NCBI GenBank assembly: GCA_049841155.1
Contig: JASGHI010000003.1
Coordinates: 1,922,001 to 1,986,000, forward strand
Length of the DNA stretch: 64,000 nt
Direction of reading: 5' to 3'
Origin: ZC4RG30 sp049841155
GTDB taxonomy: Bacteria; Pseudomonadota; Gammaproteobacteria; Steroidobacterales; Steroidobacteraceae
Shown here: positions 17,585-27,520 of the stretch, in pieces
How positions within the stretch are numbered: the first letter of the stretch is position 1
Layout of the letters: each line of letters begins with the position of its first letter
Translations under genes and position numbers: made by a program
The notes under the pieces: generated by a model
Databases searched by the model: none
Seen by the model: only the letters and a program-made list of their open reading frames with translations
What the model was told of the DNA's origin: nothing

Positions 17585-18991
17585 ATGAGTCAGCCTGTAC
17601 TGTTGCGCGCCAGCCTCCCCGTCGCTCTCGTCAGGGTGGCGCAGACTGCCGTGCCGGCGCTGGTGATCGCCCTGACGCTGTTTGCCAGTGTGGCCCTCTA
17701 CGGACGCAGCTTCGACCAGCTTTTCATGACCTTGGCCCTGCTGGCCGCCCTGCTGTACAGCGCGCTGCTGCAGCCGCCCGCGGAGGACACACCCATCCTG
17801 CAGGTGGGGGTCGGCGCGCTGGCCCTGGACACCCTGCTGCGCTGGGCCATCACCATGGGCCTGCTGTTCGGGTTCGGCTACGTCTCGGGACTGGCCGAGC
17901 ATTTTCCGCGGCGCATCATCGGCACCTGGGTATTGGCGACACCCGTGCTGGTGCTGACCGTCAGGGTGCTGCTGCAACTGTGGATGCGGCGCACGGTCAT
18001 GACCAGGGAGAACGAACGCTCCGCGGTGATCGTCGGGGTGAACGTTGCGAGCCTGCAGCTGGCCGACCGCCTCGCCAAGCACCCGGAATTGTGCACCCGC
18101 GTCGAAGGCTTCTTCGACGACCGTGGCCTGGAGCGCCTCGAAGACATGGGCGAACACCCGCTTCTGGGCAAGCTCACCGACATCGTCGGCTACATGAAGC
18201 CCCGGCATACCGACGTGATCTTCATCGCCCTGCCCATCCGCCACGTGCAGCGCGTGATGGACCTGCTGGACGACCTGCACGACTCCACCGCATCGATCTA
18301 CTACGTGCCCGACGTGTTCGTCTTCGACCTGATCCAGTCGCGCACCACGGACATCATGGGTGTGCCCGTGGTGGCGATGTGCGAGACGCCCTTCTATGGC
18401 TACCGCGGCGTAATGAAGCGCATGACGGACCTGGGCTTCACGCTCGCCATCCTTTCGCTGGCGCTGGTGCCCATGCTGCTGATCGCGCTGCTGGTGAAAT
18501 TCACTTCCAGGGGCCCGGTGATCTTCAAGCAGCGGCGCTACGGCCTCGACGGCCGGGAAATCACCGTCTACAAATTCCGCTCCATGCGCGTCACCGAAGA
18601 TGGTGCGCACGTCACTCAGGCCACGCGCAACGATCCGCGCGTTACGCCCATTGGCGGCATCCTGCGGCGCTTCTCGCTGGACGAACTGCCGCAGCTCATC
18701 AACGTGCTGCAGGGACGCATGAGCCTGGTGGGGCCGCGGCCGCACGCCGTGGCCCACAACGAGCAATACCGGCGGCTGATCAAGGGCTACATGATCCGGC
18801 ACAAGGTGTTGCCCGGCATCACGGGCCTGGCACAGATCAACGGCTGCCGCGGCGAGACCGCAGAGCTGGAGCAGATGCAGGCGCGGGTGAACTACGACCT
18901 GGAATACCTGCGCCGCTGGTCACCGTCCCTGGACCTGAAGATCCTGATCACGACGGCCCTGCAGACGCTGGGCGACCACAAGGCCTACTGA
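17585..18991 (+). CDS. Undecaprenyl-phosphate hexose-1-phosphate transferase (WcaJ/WbaP type)
   Basis: Starts repeat-unit synthesis by moving a hexose-1-phosphate, usually glucose, from its UDP form to undecaprenyl phosphate in the inner membrane. The 468-residue protein has N-terminal membrane helices (roughly residues 15-130), a CoA-binding-like/Rossmann region, one further hydrophobic segment near residue 290, and the C-terminal bacterial sugar transferase domain: KFRSMR near residue 330, then DELPQL, GRMSLVGPRP and VLPGITGLAQ. Length and layout match WcaJ. It converges with the NRPS, leaving a four-base gap. Confidence 0.92.
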   Translation: MSQPVLLRASLPVALVRVAQTAVPALVIALTLFASVALYGRSFDQLFMTLALLAALLYSALLQPPAEDTPILQVGVGALALDTLLRWAITMGLLFGFGYVSGLAEHFPRRIIGTWVLATPVLVLTVRVLLQLWMRRTVMTRENERSAVIVGVNVASLQLADRLAKHPELCTRVEGFFDDRGLERLEDMGEHPLLGKLTDIVGYMKPRHTDVIFIALPIRHVQRVMDLLDDLHDSTASIYYVPDVFVFDLIQSRTTDIMGVPVVAMCETPFYGYRGVMKRMTDLGFTLAILSLALVPMLLIALLVKFTSRGPVIFKQRRYGLDGREITVYKFRSMRVTEDGAHVTQATRNDPRVTPIGGILRRFSLDELPQLINVLQGRMSLVGPRPHAVAHNEQYRRLIKGYMIRHKVLPGITGLAQINGCRGETAELEQMQARVNYDLEYLRRWSPSLDLKILITTALQTLGDHKAY

Positions 18992-18995
18992 CCCG

Positions 18996-21900
18996 TCAGC
19001 GCCGCATGGCGGCGCGCCGCGCCTCGGCGCGGCTGCGGCCGCGCTGCGCAGCCTCACCCTGCGGCGCATCTCCCTCGATGAAGCGCGCCAGCGACTCGAT
19101 CGTGGTGTGGCGGAATAGGTCAGTCATCTGGATGGGCCTGGATACCTTCTCGCGCAGTTCCTTCAGCACCTGGATGACCAGCAGCGAATGGCCGCCGATG
19201 TCGAAGAAATTGTCGCGCAGGCCGATCTGCGTGACGCCCAGCGCGCGCTGCCAGATGTCCAGCACCAGTGCTTCGGCGCCGGAACCCGGGGCAGAAGCCG
19301 GCACAACGGCCGCACTGCCGCCCTGCGGCGCGGCGCTGCGGACACGGGGCGGCGGCAATGCCTTGCGGTCGGTCTTGCCATTGGGCGTGGTGGGTATGGA
19401 TTCCAGCGTCACCACCACGGCAGGCACCATGAAATCCGGCAGGCTGCGCGCAAGACCGGCGCGCAGCGCATCCGAATCGGCCTCGCCGCCGATGGCGGTG
19501 CGCACATAGCCCACGAGACGCTGATCACCTGGGGTGTCCTCGCGCAGCACCACGGCCGCCTCGGCCACGCCGGGCTGTTCGCGCAGCAACGCCTCGATTT
19601 CCCCCAGCTCCACGCGGTAACCGCGGATCTTCACCTGATGGTCGCGCCGCCCCAGACACTCGATGCGCCCGTCGGGGAGAAAGCGGCCGAGGTCCCCGGT
19701 GCGATACAGACTGCCACCGGGGAATTTCTCCGCGGTCAACTCGGGGCGCTGCCAGTAGCCACGCGTGACGCCGAGGCCGCCGATGACGATTTCTCCCGGC
19801 AGGCCGGGAGGCAGGGGCTGCAGCCGGTCATCAACCACATGCACGGACTGGTTCACCAGCGGCGTGCCGATGGAAACACTGCTGGAAGCGGTGATCGCCT
19901 GCTCGTTCACCGGGCCCACGGTGGACCAGATAGTGGTTTCCGTGGGCCCGTACATGTTGCTGACGCGGCCCGTGACCAGGTGCGAGAGCGTGCGCGCCAG
20001 ATCCGGCGGCACGGCCTCGCCGCCCACCATCATGTGCCTCAGCGCCGCGAGGCCGGGCTGCGAATCCGCATCGGCAGCCAGCATGGTTGCCATCGACGGC
20101 GTGCACTGGAAGTGCGTGACGCGCTCTTCGCGCAGCAGACCAGCGATGGAGAAATCTCCCTGCGGAACTTCACCCTGCTGGGCGAGCACGCGCAGCTGCT
20201 CCAGGTACGGCAGATGATCCAGCACGATCTGGGTCTTGATGCCGAAGTCGATCAGGCAGGCGATCTCGTCCACATCCGCCCCTTCGACCCGGCCCACCAT
20301 TTCCAGGCACTGCTCCGGCGTGCCGAACAGGCCGCTGGTGCGGAAGTAGCGCAGGAAGGCGAACTCGAGCAGATCGTCCATGTCCTGCTCGGAGATGTTG
20401 GCGAAGAAATCATCGAGCGTGCGGCCCTGCTCCTCCGACATCTTCTTGAAGGTCGGGAACTGCCAGGCCGCGGCCTTGACCAGGAATACCGCGCTGCGCA
20501 GGTAATCCTTCATGGGCTGGCGGACGATGCGCTCGATCTCCTCGGCATCCGGGCCGACCAGAGTGTGCAGCATCAATGTGACCGTGCCACGCCCGGCATG
20601 GCCGGCGTCGGTCCAGGCCTTGCGGTAGGCGGCGACTTTCTCCGCCACTTCTTCCACGCTCTGGCCCAGCAGGTGCGTGAGCACATTGGCGCCGGCCTTG
20701 CCCGCGGAGATGTAGGTGTCGATGTTGCCGGCCGTGGTGACCCAGACAGGCAGTTCCTTCTGCACCGGGCGCGGCAGCGTGCGCACCTTCACCTCGCCCT
20801 TCGGGCCGGGGAAATTCACCGTCTCGCCGCGCCACAGGCGCTTGACGATCTCGGTGGATTCGAACATCACCTGCTTGGCGTTGGCGAAATTCTCGGGCTT
20901 GATGGCGAAATCCGGCGGCGCCCAGCCGGCCGCCACGGACATGCCGACACGGCCGTTGGAAAGGTTGTCCACCACCGCCCACTCCTCCGCGATGCGGATG
21001 GGGCTGTGCAGCGGCACGACGCAGCTGCCAGCCCGCAGCTTCACATTGCGCGTGATGGTCGCCAGCGCCGCGCAGGTCACCGAAGGATTGGGGAACAGTC
21101 CACCGAAGGCCTCGAAGTGCCGTTCCGGCGTCCACACGGCATTGAAGCCATGCGTGTCGGCAAACTTTGCGCTCTCCAGCAGCAGCCGGTATTTCTCTTC
21201 GTCGTAGTCGGCTTCGCTCCTGGCCACGTTCCAGTAGAACAGGCCAAAGTCCAGCGGCGCGCGTCCGCCGCGCATGGAGGACAACTGCGGCCGCGCTGCG
21301 GCCCCCTTGCCCTTGTGCCGCAATGCGTCGCCGTGCAATACCACGGTGAATCCGCGGCACAGGGTCCAGAACAGCTCCAGCACCGAGATGTCGAAGGAGA
21401 TGCTGGTGACGGCAAGCCAGGTGCCGGCATCGGCACCGATGCGTTCGTCGATGCCGGCCAGGAAGTTGACCACATTGCGGTGTTCCACCATCACGCCCTT
21501 GGGTTTGCCGGTGGAGCCGGAGGTGTAGATCACATAGGCCAGGTCCGAAGGATCGCCGGCTACGCCAGGATTGTCCTCCGGCAGCCGCGCGAGCTCGGCG
21601 CCGAGCCGGTCGATCTCCACCAGGTTCTGCACCGGCAGCTTCACGGCCACGTCGCTGCGCGTGACGACCACGTGCAGCTTCGCATCTTCGGCCATGTAGA
21701 TCAGGCGGTCTGCGGGATAGGTGGGATCCAGCGGCACGTAGGCTGCGCCGGCCTTGTGCACGGCCTGCAGCGCGACCACCATCTCCAGCGATCGCGGCAC
21801 CTGTATGCCCACCAGATCGCCGCGCTTCACGCCCAGCGACTGCAGATGGCGGGCCAGCCGGTTGGCGGCCGAGTTCAGTTCGCCGTAGGTCAGCGAGCGG

Positions 21901-23654
21901 CCTTCAAAGGCCAGCGCGCGGCGCGCGGGATCGCGCTCGGCCTGCGCCTCGAACAGTTCATGCAGGCGGCGCGGCTCGACCGACGTGGTGAGCGGCTGGC
22001 TCCAGCGCGCCAGCTGCACCGCGTCCTCATCGCTGAGCACGGAGACATCGCCGCACAGCACTTCGGCATCCTGCACGCGGCCGGCGAGCGCGCGCCAGCA
22101 GGCGGCAAAGCGCGCGAGGCCCTCGCGGTCCAGGCTCTGGCCATCCGCCCACGCGCCGGCGCCGCCTTGGTCGTCGATGATCACGGCCAGTGCAGCACCG
22201 GCCAGCGGCAGGGCCGCGGCGGCCTCGGCGTCGGCCGGCAGCTGCGGGACACGGATCACGCGCAGCGGCGCCTGCGCCACGGCCAGCAGGGTTGCACGCT
22301 GCTCCGGCTCGCGCGCCGGCAGGTCCGAGAACCAGCCCAGCCGCGCTTCGAGGCGATCGAGCTGATCCGACATGCGGTCCTGCCAGGAGCGGAAACTCTC
22401 CTGCGGATCGAAACGCTCCGAGATCACCGCGCCGGCAGCCACGTAGCGCCGCTGCGAAACCGGCAACGTGTATTGAGCACGGGGCGTGAAGGCCACGGCA
22501 ACCTGCCGCTGGCCATTGAGACGGCCAATGGTGAGCAGCAGACCCGCCATCCGCGAGGCCACCGCAGCCGGCGGCAGGTCCAGACGCATCCACTGCGGTG
22601 CCTCGAGCGCTGCGCGCCGCGCGAAGGGCAGTCCGGAAAGCTCCAGGCCCCGCAACTGGCGCAGCCACCAGCCTTCGTGCCGGGCTAGCTCCTGCAGCCG
22701 GGCTTCAAGTTCATTGTCGGCCGCGGCGGCTGGCAGCATCGAGCCCACCTGCATGCCCTGTTCGCGCAGCAGGTCGGCAGCCACAAACGGTTCACCGCAG
22801 GGGCGGGTCAGCTGGGTGATGTGCAGCGCCCCCTCGGCGCAGCGCACGGTGAGGGAGTGGTCGTCGGCAGACTGGATCTGCCCCGGCTGGAATGCGGGAT
22901 CGGCCGCAACCTCCGCCGCCGCACGCACCAGCACCAACGATGCGCCCAGGTCCAGTTTCGGCAGCGTGACGGGATTGGGATAGCGGCCGAAATCCAGCGC
23001 CCGCACCAGGCGCGCCAGCTCCGCGGCCGGCCGCGACCAGTCCAGACCTGCGGCGCGCGCGGGGCGCGCCGTGAGCCCGAAATAACTGCGCCGTGAAAAA
23101 TCCTGTTCGCGCGGCGCGAGCCGCGCATCCTCGAGCTGCTCCACCAGTTCGCCGAAGGACTCCAGACCCGACTGATAGCACTGGGCATTGAGCCCGAAAA
23201 CCGTTTCGTCCGCGGCGACGGGAAAGCTGCGCGAAACCAGGATGCGGCCCCGGTCGGCTCCAGCCACGATCTCGTGCCAGGTCACTCCGTGTTCGCGCTC
23301 GTCACGCAGCAGCGCCCACACGGGCGCATTGAGCCCTGCGTAGCGCGGCAGCGGACCGTCGTGGAAATTGATGGCGCCCGCGCGCGGCAGCTGCAGCAGC
23401 CATTGTGGCAGCATGCGCAGGTTGGTGATGCTGAGAAGGTAGTCGAAGGCGCCGCCCGGCACCGCCTGCCGCAGGTCCTCGAAACGCGGCAGGCAGGGCA
23501 GCTGCGCCCTGGATGCCCATTGCGCGATCCGCCGGTCCTCCGTGACCACGCAGCGGATCTGGTGACCGCGCGCCCGCAGCAGCTCGGCGCACTGGATCAG
23601 CAGCGACTGCTCGCCAAGCAGCACGAAGGCATAACGGCGGCTGGATTCTGTCAA
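18996..23654 (-). CDS. Non-ribosomal peptide synthetase with formyltransferase-like N-terminus and luciferase-like monooxygenase inserted in the adenylation domain
   Basis: A 1552-residue single-module enzyme. Residues 1-250 resemble methionyl-tRNA formyltransferase, with Asn96, His98 (NFHDG) and Asp134 in the catalytic positions. Residues 300-555 look like the remains of a condensation domain, without an HHxxxDG motif. The adenylation domain starts near 563 and has the P-loop YTSGSTGKPKG (710-720) and Asp755 in FDISVLE. It is then interrupted by about 360 residues (798-1160) of bacterial-luciferase fold resembling the MupA/Atu3671 family, and resumes with MYGPTETT (1234-1241), YRTGD (1317-1321) and NGKTDRKA. 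A carrier domain follows, with Ser1490 in GGHSL. There is no thioesterase. Together these predict activation, oxidation and possibly N-formylation of one amino acid held on the carrier. It is the last gene of the export operon. Confidence 0.93.
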   Translation of the reverse strand: MTESSRRYAFVLLGEQSLLIQCAELLRARGHQIRCVVTEDRRIAQWASRAQLPCLPRFEDLRQAVPGGAFDYLLSITNLRMLPQWLLQLPRAGAINFHDGPLPRYAGLNAPVWALLRDEREHGVTWHEIVAGADRGRILVSRSFPVAADETVFGLNAQCYQSGLESFGELVEQLEDARLAPREQDFSRRSYFGLTARPARAAGLDWSRPAAELARLVRALDFGRYPNPVTLPKLDLGASLVLVRAAAEVAADPAFQPGQIQSADDHSLTVRCAEGALHITQLTRPCGEPFVAADLLREQGMQVGSMLPAAAADNELEARLQELARHEGWWLRQLRGLELSGLPFARRAALEAPQWMRLDLPPAAVASRMAGLLLTIGRLNGQRQVAVAFTPRAQYTLPVSQRRYVAAGAVISERFDPQESFRSWQDRMSDQLDRLEARLGWFSDLPAREPEQRATLLAVAQAPLRVIRVPQLPADAEAAAALPLAGAALAVIIDDQGGAGAWADGQSLDREGLARFAACWRALAGRVQDAEVLCGDVSVLSDEDAVQLARWSQPLTTSVEPRRLHELFEAQAERDPARRALAFEGRSLTYGELNSAANRLARHLQSLGVKRGDLVGIQVPRSLEMVVALQAVHKAGAAYVPLDPTYPADRLIYMAEDAKLHVVVTRSDVAVKLPVQNLVEIDRLGAELARLPEDNPGVAGDPSDLAYVIYTSGSTGKPKGVMVEHRNVVNFLAGIDERIGADAGTWLAVTSISFDISVLELFWTLCRGFTVVLHGDALRHKGKGAAARPQLSSMRGGRAPLDFGLFYWNVARSEADYDEEKYRLLLESAKFADTHGFNAVWTPERHFEAFGGLFPNPSVTCAALATITRNVKLRAGSCVVPLHSPIRIAEEWAVVDNLSNGRVGMSVAAGWAPPDFAIKPENFANAKQVMFESTEIVKRLWRGETVNFPGPKGEVKVRTLPRPVQKELPVWVTTAGNIDTYISAGKAGANVLTHLLGQSVEEVAEKVAAYRKAWTDAGHAGRGTVTLMLHTLVGPDAEEIERIVRQPMKDYLRSAVFLVKAAAWQFPTFKKMSEEQGRTLDDFFANISEQDMDDLLEFAFLRYFRTSGLFGTPEQCLEMVGRVEGADVDEIACLIDFGIKTQIVLDHLPYLEQLRVLAQQGEVPQGDFSIAGLLREERVTHFQCTPSMATMLAADADSQPGLAALRHMMVGGEAVPPDLARTLSHLVTGRVSNMYGPTETTIWSTVGPVNEQAITASSSVSIGTPLVNQSVHVVDDRLQPLPPGLPGEIVIGGLGVTRGYWQRPELTAEKFPGGSLYRTGDLGRFLPDGRIECLGRRDHQVKIRGYRVELGEIEALLREQPGVAEAAVVLREDTPGDQRLVGYVRTAIGGEADSDALRAGLARSLPDFMVPAVVVTLESIPTTPNGKTDRKALPPPRVRSAAPQGGSAAVVPASAPGSGAEALVLDIWQRALGVTQIGLRDNFFDIGGHSLLVIQVLKELREKVSRPIQMTDLFRHTTIESLARFIEGDAPQGEAAQRGRSRAEARRAAMRR

Positions 23655-23737
23655 GTCTCGCGCTCCACGGAACAGGTGGGTCGATTCTATTCAGGAGTCG
23701 TGGCTGGCCCGCCTCCCGGCGTCACAGTTGCGCGCTG

Positions 23738-25042
23738 TCAGGGTGTGAAGCGGCGCGGTGCCCCCGGGGCATAGCGCAGGAACACGCCGCCGGACATCTC
23801 GGAATAACCCCGCTCCCGGACGATGCCGTCGCGTTTGCGGTGCTCGGCGCGCAGCTCCAGTCCCATGGCCCGGCCGAAGGTGATGCCAAGCTGCGCGCCG
23901 AAGATGCGCTCGTCGTACTTGTCGACAAACGCCGTGAAATCCTCGCTGGAATACACCGCGAACAGCGATCCATTCATGCGGGGCGTGAAGTTGCGGGCCA
24001 CGCGCGCGCGCACTTCGTCGTAGTTGCGCTCGCCCACGGCGGACAGCAGCGACTCTTCCTTGCGCCGCAGATAGGCAAGTTCGGCCTGCGCGCGCACCGT
24101 GGTGAAGCGCAGTCCGCCCTCGTAGCTGCTCGACAGGCGCGGCCCCGAAGTCAGCAGGCCACTGTCATAGGTGCCGCCGCCGGCGATGGTCGGATCGGCA
24201 GACAGAGCGGCAGCCTCGGAAGTCGGGTATTCACGTACACCGTTGAGGAAGGCACTCAGTGCCGGCGTGAGCCGGCGGCTCAGGCGCGCGCGCAGCATGA
24301 GACCACCGCCGCTGAAGCTTTGTCCCGACACATCGGCGTAGCCGGCCTCGACCTGCACATCGGTACGCACACCATGCAGCTCGGTCCGCGCGAACAGTTC
24401 ATGGCGGTTGTAGTCGAGACCGCTTGGACCGAGTTTCGAGACATAGGACACATCATCGTAGGACACGCCCACGGCGATCATCGAACGCGGGTTGGCTCGC
24501 CGCACCAGCATCGCGCGACCGCCAGCGGTCTCGTTGTCGAAGGGGCGCTTTTCGTAGCTGGTCCGCGTGTAGCGGCCATCGAGCTGCCCTTCCATGATGT
24601 TCGAGAAGCGCGCCCGCAACGTGGGCCCGGTGGACAGCGTCAGCACATCCTCGGTGTTGCCGGGTGCCAGGGGCCGGAACATGTCGGCACTGATCTGGTC
24701 GTAGTTGAGGCCGGCATTCCAGCTGAATGTATCGGGAATGAAATCGTAGGCGCCGGTCAGCAGTGCGCGTCCATAGACCTGCGAACCGATGCCGCCCGGA
24801 CTGAGGTAGTCGTAGTAGGCAAGATCCGCGGCGACGTCGTAGCGCAGCCGGCCGACGGGGCGCTGGCCATGCACATCGACGCCGACCACGGCAGCGGTGG
24901 AGCTGGTTTGCGAGTCGGGCGGCATCCGCAGGACATTGTCCGACAGGGCTACGCCGGCACGCAGCGCATAGTCGAGCTCCGCCGACAGTGCAGGACCGCC
25001 GGCCAGCAGCGCCGCGGTGCAGATCAGGATGCGATGGTTCAT
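23738..25042 (-). CDS. Outer-membrane beta-barrel protein of an XrtA/PEP-CTERM-type polysaccharide locus
   Basis: Signal peptide at residues 1-20 (ILICTAALLAGGPALSA) from the ATG at 25042, then about 415 residues of alternating short beta strands rich in Tyr, Arg and Gly, ending without a terminal Phe. This matches the barrel protein that regularly follows the tyrosine kinase in PEP-CTERM/EPS loci, thought to help polysaccharide cross the outer membrane. The gene lies seven bases after the kinase stop. A longer version from 25084 would overlap that kinase and lacks signal-peptide features at its start. Confidence 0.8.
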   Translation of the reverse strand: MNHRILICTAALLAGGPALSAELDYALRAGVALSDNVLRMPPDSQTSSTAAVVGVDVHGQRPVGRLRYDVAADLAYYDYLSPGGIGSQVYGRALLTGAYDFIPDTFSWNAGLNYDQISADMFRPLAPGNTEDVLTLSTGPTLRARFSNIMEGQLDGRYTRTSYEKRPFDNETAGGRAMLVRRANPRSMIAVGVSYDDVSYVSKLGPSGLDYNRHELFARTELHGVRTDVQVEAGYADVSGQSFSGGGLMLRARLSRRLTPALSAFLNGVREYPTSEAAALSADPTIAGGGTYDSGLLTSGPRLSSSYEGGLRFTTVRAQAELAYLRRKEESLLSAVGERNYDEVRARVARNFTPRMNGSLFAVYSSEDFTAFVDKYDERIFGAQLGITFGRAMGLELRAEHRKRDGIVRERGYSEMSGGVFLRYAPGAPRRFTP

Positions 25043-25049
25043 GGAGAGG

Positions 25050-25895
25050 TCACTTCCCAGTGCCGTAGTTGTAGTCGTATCCATAGCCGTAGCCGAGGTA
25101 GTGCGTCAGGCGCGTGCGTACCACGGCATTGAGCACCAGCTTCACGTCCACGGCCGGCCCCAGCAGGTCCAGCGCCTGCTGCACGGCGGCCTGCGCCGTC
25201 GACTCCGCGCGCACCACCATCAGCACCTGCGAGACCAGCGGCACGAGCGCCCGCGCCTCGGTGGTCAGCAGCAACGGCAACGAATCAATGAGGACGATGC
25301 GGCCGGGCACCGACTGCAGCTGCTCCAGTGCCACGCGCATGCGTTCGCTGCCAAGATACTCGGGCGCATTGGCGCTGACGCTGCCCGCGGGCAGTACCGA
25401 CAAGCCGTCGATGTCCGTCGTGATCACCAGAGACTCGATGTCCCGCTGCGTATCCACCAGCGCATCCATCAGCCCCGGGCGGTCCACCAGTTCCAGCGAC
25501 CGGCTCACATGCGGTTTCACGACGTCGGCGTCCACCAGCAGCACGGTGTAATCCGGCTCCAGCGCCAGCGACCGCGCAAGGTTCGCGGCGATGAAGCTCT
25601 TGCCCTCGCCGGCCAGCGCGCTCGCCACCATCACCGTGCGGGCATCCGGCTGCGCATGGGTCCCGGCGATTACCTGGCGCTTGATGTGACGGTACTCCGA
25701 CATCCACTGATGCCCCTGCTCGTTGGCCGGAGTCAGGCCCAGCCGCTCGCACATCAGCGGCGAGACATGCAACTGCGGTTCGCCATGCGACCGTGCCGGC
25801 TGGCCAACTGCGGGACGCCGATACGCGGTCCGCTCGGTGCCCTGCGCCTCGGGGGATTTGCGCGCCTTGCCCAACGCTCTTTCGATGAGACTCAC
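25050..25895 (-). CDS. BY-kinase-like tyrosine autokinase of EPS locus (CpsD/CapB type)
   Basis: A soluble ATPase partner of the Wzz protein; autophosphorylation on its C-terminal tyrosines is thought to control polymer length and export. The GTG start at 25895 has AGGGGAAC upstream and gives the family N-terminus SLIERALGKA. Walker A is SALAGEGKS (92-100) and Walker A' is LLVDADVVKPH (119-129). The last 16 residues hold six tyrosines (266, 269, 271, 273, 275, 277). The split Wzz/kinase arrangement is the one found in PEP-CTERM-type loci. An ATG further upstream (25946) lies inside the Wzz gene. Confidence 0.88.
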   Translation of the reverse strand: MSLIERALGKARKSPEAQGTERTAYRRPAVGQPARSHGEPQLHVSPLMCERLGLTPANEQGHQWMSEYRHIKRQVIAGTHAQPDARTVMVASALAGEGKSFIAANLARSLALEPDYTVLLVDADVVKPHVSRSLELVDRPGLMDALVDTQRDIESLVITTDIDGLSVLPAGSVSANAPEYLGSERMRVALEQLQSVPGRIVLIDSLPLLLTTEARALVPLVSQVLMVVRAESTAQAAVQQALDLLGPAVDVKLVLNAVVRTRLTHYLGYGYGYDYNYGTGK

Positions 25896-25911
25896 GTAGT
25901 TCCCCTTGTCT

Positions 25912-27510
25912 TCATGTGAACAGGCTGTGTAGCAGGCGCGCACCATACGGGCCCACTATGGCCATCAGGCCCGTCAGTGCGACCAGCGCCAGACCGGCGA
26001 TCGCCACCTTGCGGATTTCCTCACGCTCTTCGGCGCGCTGCCGATGCGTGTGCACCGCGGAGACGGCCCCCAGCACCGGCAAGCCGAACTTGCGCGACAG
26101 CGAGCCCACGTCGCCGAACGTGGGTGCGAAGAGGTGTGGCAGGACGGCAACGCCGAGACCCGCAGCCACCGCAAGGAACAGCGAGGCGATGATCATCAGG
26201 GAGCGTTTCGGCCACTTCGGAGTCAGCGGTGCGCGCGGCGGTTCGATGACGTCGAAACGCACGATGCCGCTGCGGGCCGCATCTCCGGAAACGCGCGCCT
26301 GCTCGCGCCGCTGCACCAGCGCATCGTACTGCTCCTTGGTCACGCCATAGTCGCGGTTCAGGCGCGCAAACTCCTGCTCGATCTCCGGGGCCTGGTCGAC
26401 ATACTGGCGCAGGTTGGCGATCTCGCGGCGGTGCTGCGCGGCGGCGCCCTGGTGGGAAGCGATCTCCACCTGCACCTGGCTCAGCTGCGACTGGATCTGC
26501 TGGTAGATGGGATTGGCGCTGAGCGAACGGATGGCACCGGTACCCTGCCCGCCGCGCTGCAATTCTTCCAGCTCCTTGACTTCACGCTCCTTGAGCTCCC
26601 TGATGGTCTGGCGCAGAGCGATCACTTCCGGATGGCGGTCGGTGTAGCGCAGCAGCAGTTCCTCCAGTTTCTGCTCGGCCTCCTGGCGGCGCAGGGTCAC
26701 ATCCGGTGGAACACCGGCCGTGCCGGTTGCACCGGCGCCGGGCAGATAGGCGCGGGCATTGGACAACTGCCGTTGCAGCTCCGCGCGCCGGCTCACCGCC
26801 ACCGCAAGATTGGTCTCTGCCTGCTGCAGGCCGGTCATCTCCTGGTTGAGGCGTGTGAAATAGTCGCCACGATCACCGGGCAACAGCCCGATGTTCTGCT
26901 TCTTGAAGGCCGCGAGGCGCTCCTCGGCCTGCTGCAGGCGCTTTTCCAGCTCGGCAATCTGGTCGTTGAGGAAGTTCTGCGCCTCGTTGCTGCCGCTACT
27001 GTTGCCGTTGCGCGTGCCCTCCATGAAATTGTCGAGCAGCGTACGCACCACCTCGACGCTCTTGTTGCGGTCGGTGTTCTGGTAGGCGATCACGTAGATC
27101 GCATCGCGCGTCTGCGATGAACCGGCGGGATTGTTGGGGCTGAAGGCATTGACGACGATCTGGTTCTTCAGCCCCGTCACCAGCGCATCCATCTGTGCCG
27201 GCGAGTTCACCTTGGCATTGAGGTTGGTCCGACGGGCAACGGCCTCCAGCTGCGGGCGCGACAGCAACGCCTCGCGCACCAGCGCCAGTTGCGACTCGTA
27301 GTCCGACTGGATGGCGATGCCCTCCAGCACCGGACGCAGCGGCGTGCGGGCGTCGACGAACACGCGGGCGGAGGCTTCGTAGCGGTCGGGCAGCGACATG
27401 ATGACCGCCCAGGCCGCAAACGCCACGATCCACGCCGTGCCGAGCGCAACCCAGCGCCGCCGCCAGGCAACGCGCGCAAAACCATAGATGATGCTGAATA
27501 TCTCGTTCAC
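25912..27510 (-). CDS. Polysaccharide chain-length determinant (Wzz family, XrtA-type)
   Basis: A 532-residue inner-membrane co-polymerase. A first membrane helix lies near residues 17-37 and the last near 505-525, with another hydrophobic stretch near 440-460. Between them is a long periplasmic region with coiled-coil character (residues about 170-430, rich in Glu, Gln, Leu and Arg). The DRYEASARVFVD segment after the first helix is the Wzz signature. It precedes the tyrosine kinase by 16 bases and follows the Wza-like gene by ten, as in PEP-CTERM/EPS loci. It sets polymer length by acting on the Wzy-like polymerase. Confidence 0.9.
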   Translation of the reverse strand: MNEIFSIIYGFARVAWRRRWVALGTAWIVAFAAWAVIMSLPDRYEASARVFVDARTPLRPVLEGIAIQSDYESQLALVREALLSRPQLEAVARRTNLNAKVNSPAQMDALVTGLKNQIVVNAFSPNNPAGSSQTRDAIYVIAYQNTDRNKSVEVVRTLLDNFMEGTRNGNSSGSNEAQNFLNDQIAELEKRLQQAEERLAAFKKQNIGLLPGDRGDYFTRLNQEMTGLQQAETNLAVAVSRRAELQRQLSNARAYLPGAGATGTAGVPPDVTLRRQEAEQKLEELLLRYTDRHPEVIALRQTIRELKEREVKELEELQRGGQGTGAIRSLSANPIYQQIQSQLSQVQVEIASHQGAAAQHRREIANLRQYVDQAPEIEQEFARLNRDYGVTKEQYDALVQRREQARVSGDAARSGIVRFDVIEPPRAPLTPKWPKRSLMIIASLFLAVAAGLGVAVLPHLFAPTFGDVGSLSRKFGLPVLGAVSAVHTHRQRAEEREEIRKVAIAGLALVALTGLMAIVGPYGARLLHSLFT

Positions 27511-27520
27511 GGCGGTTCCT

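Noticed and set aside
19188..22688. Very long open frame (1166 codons) on the plus strand opposite the NRPS
   Set aside because: It is antisense to a gene with clear domain motifs; its composition (Arg, His, Gln, Ala-rich, no motifs) is that of a shadow frame in GC-rich DNA.
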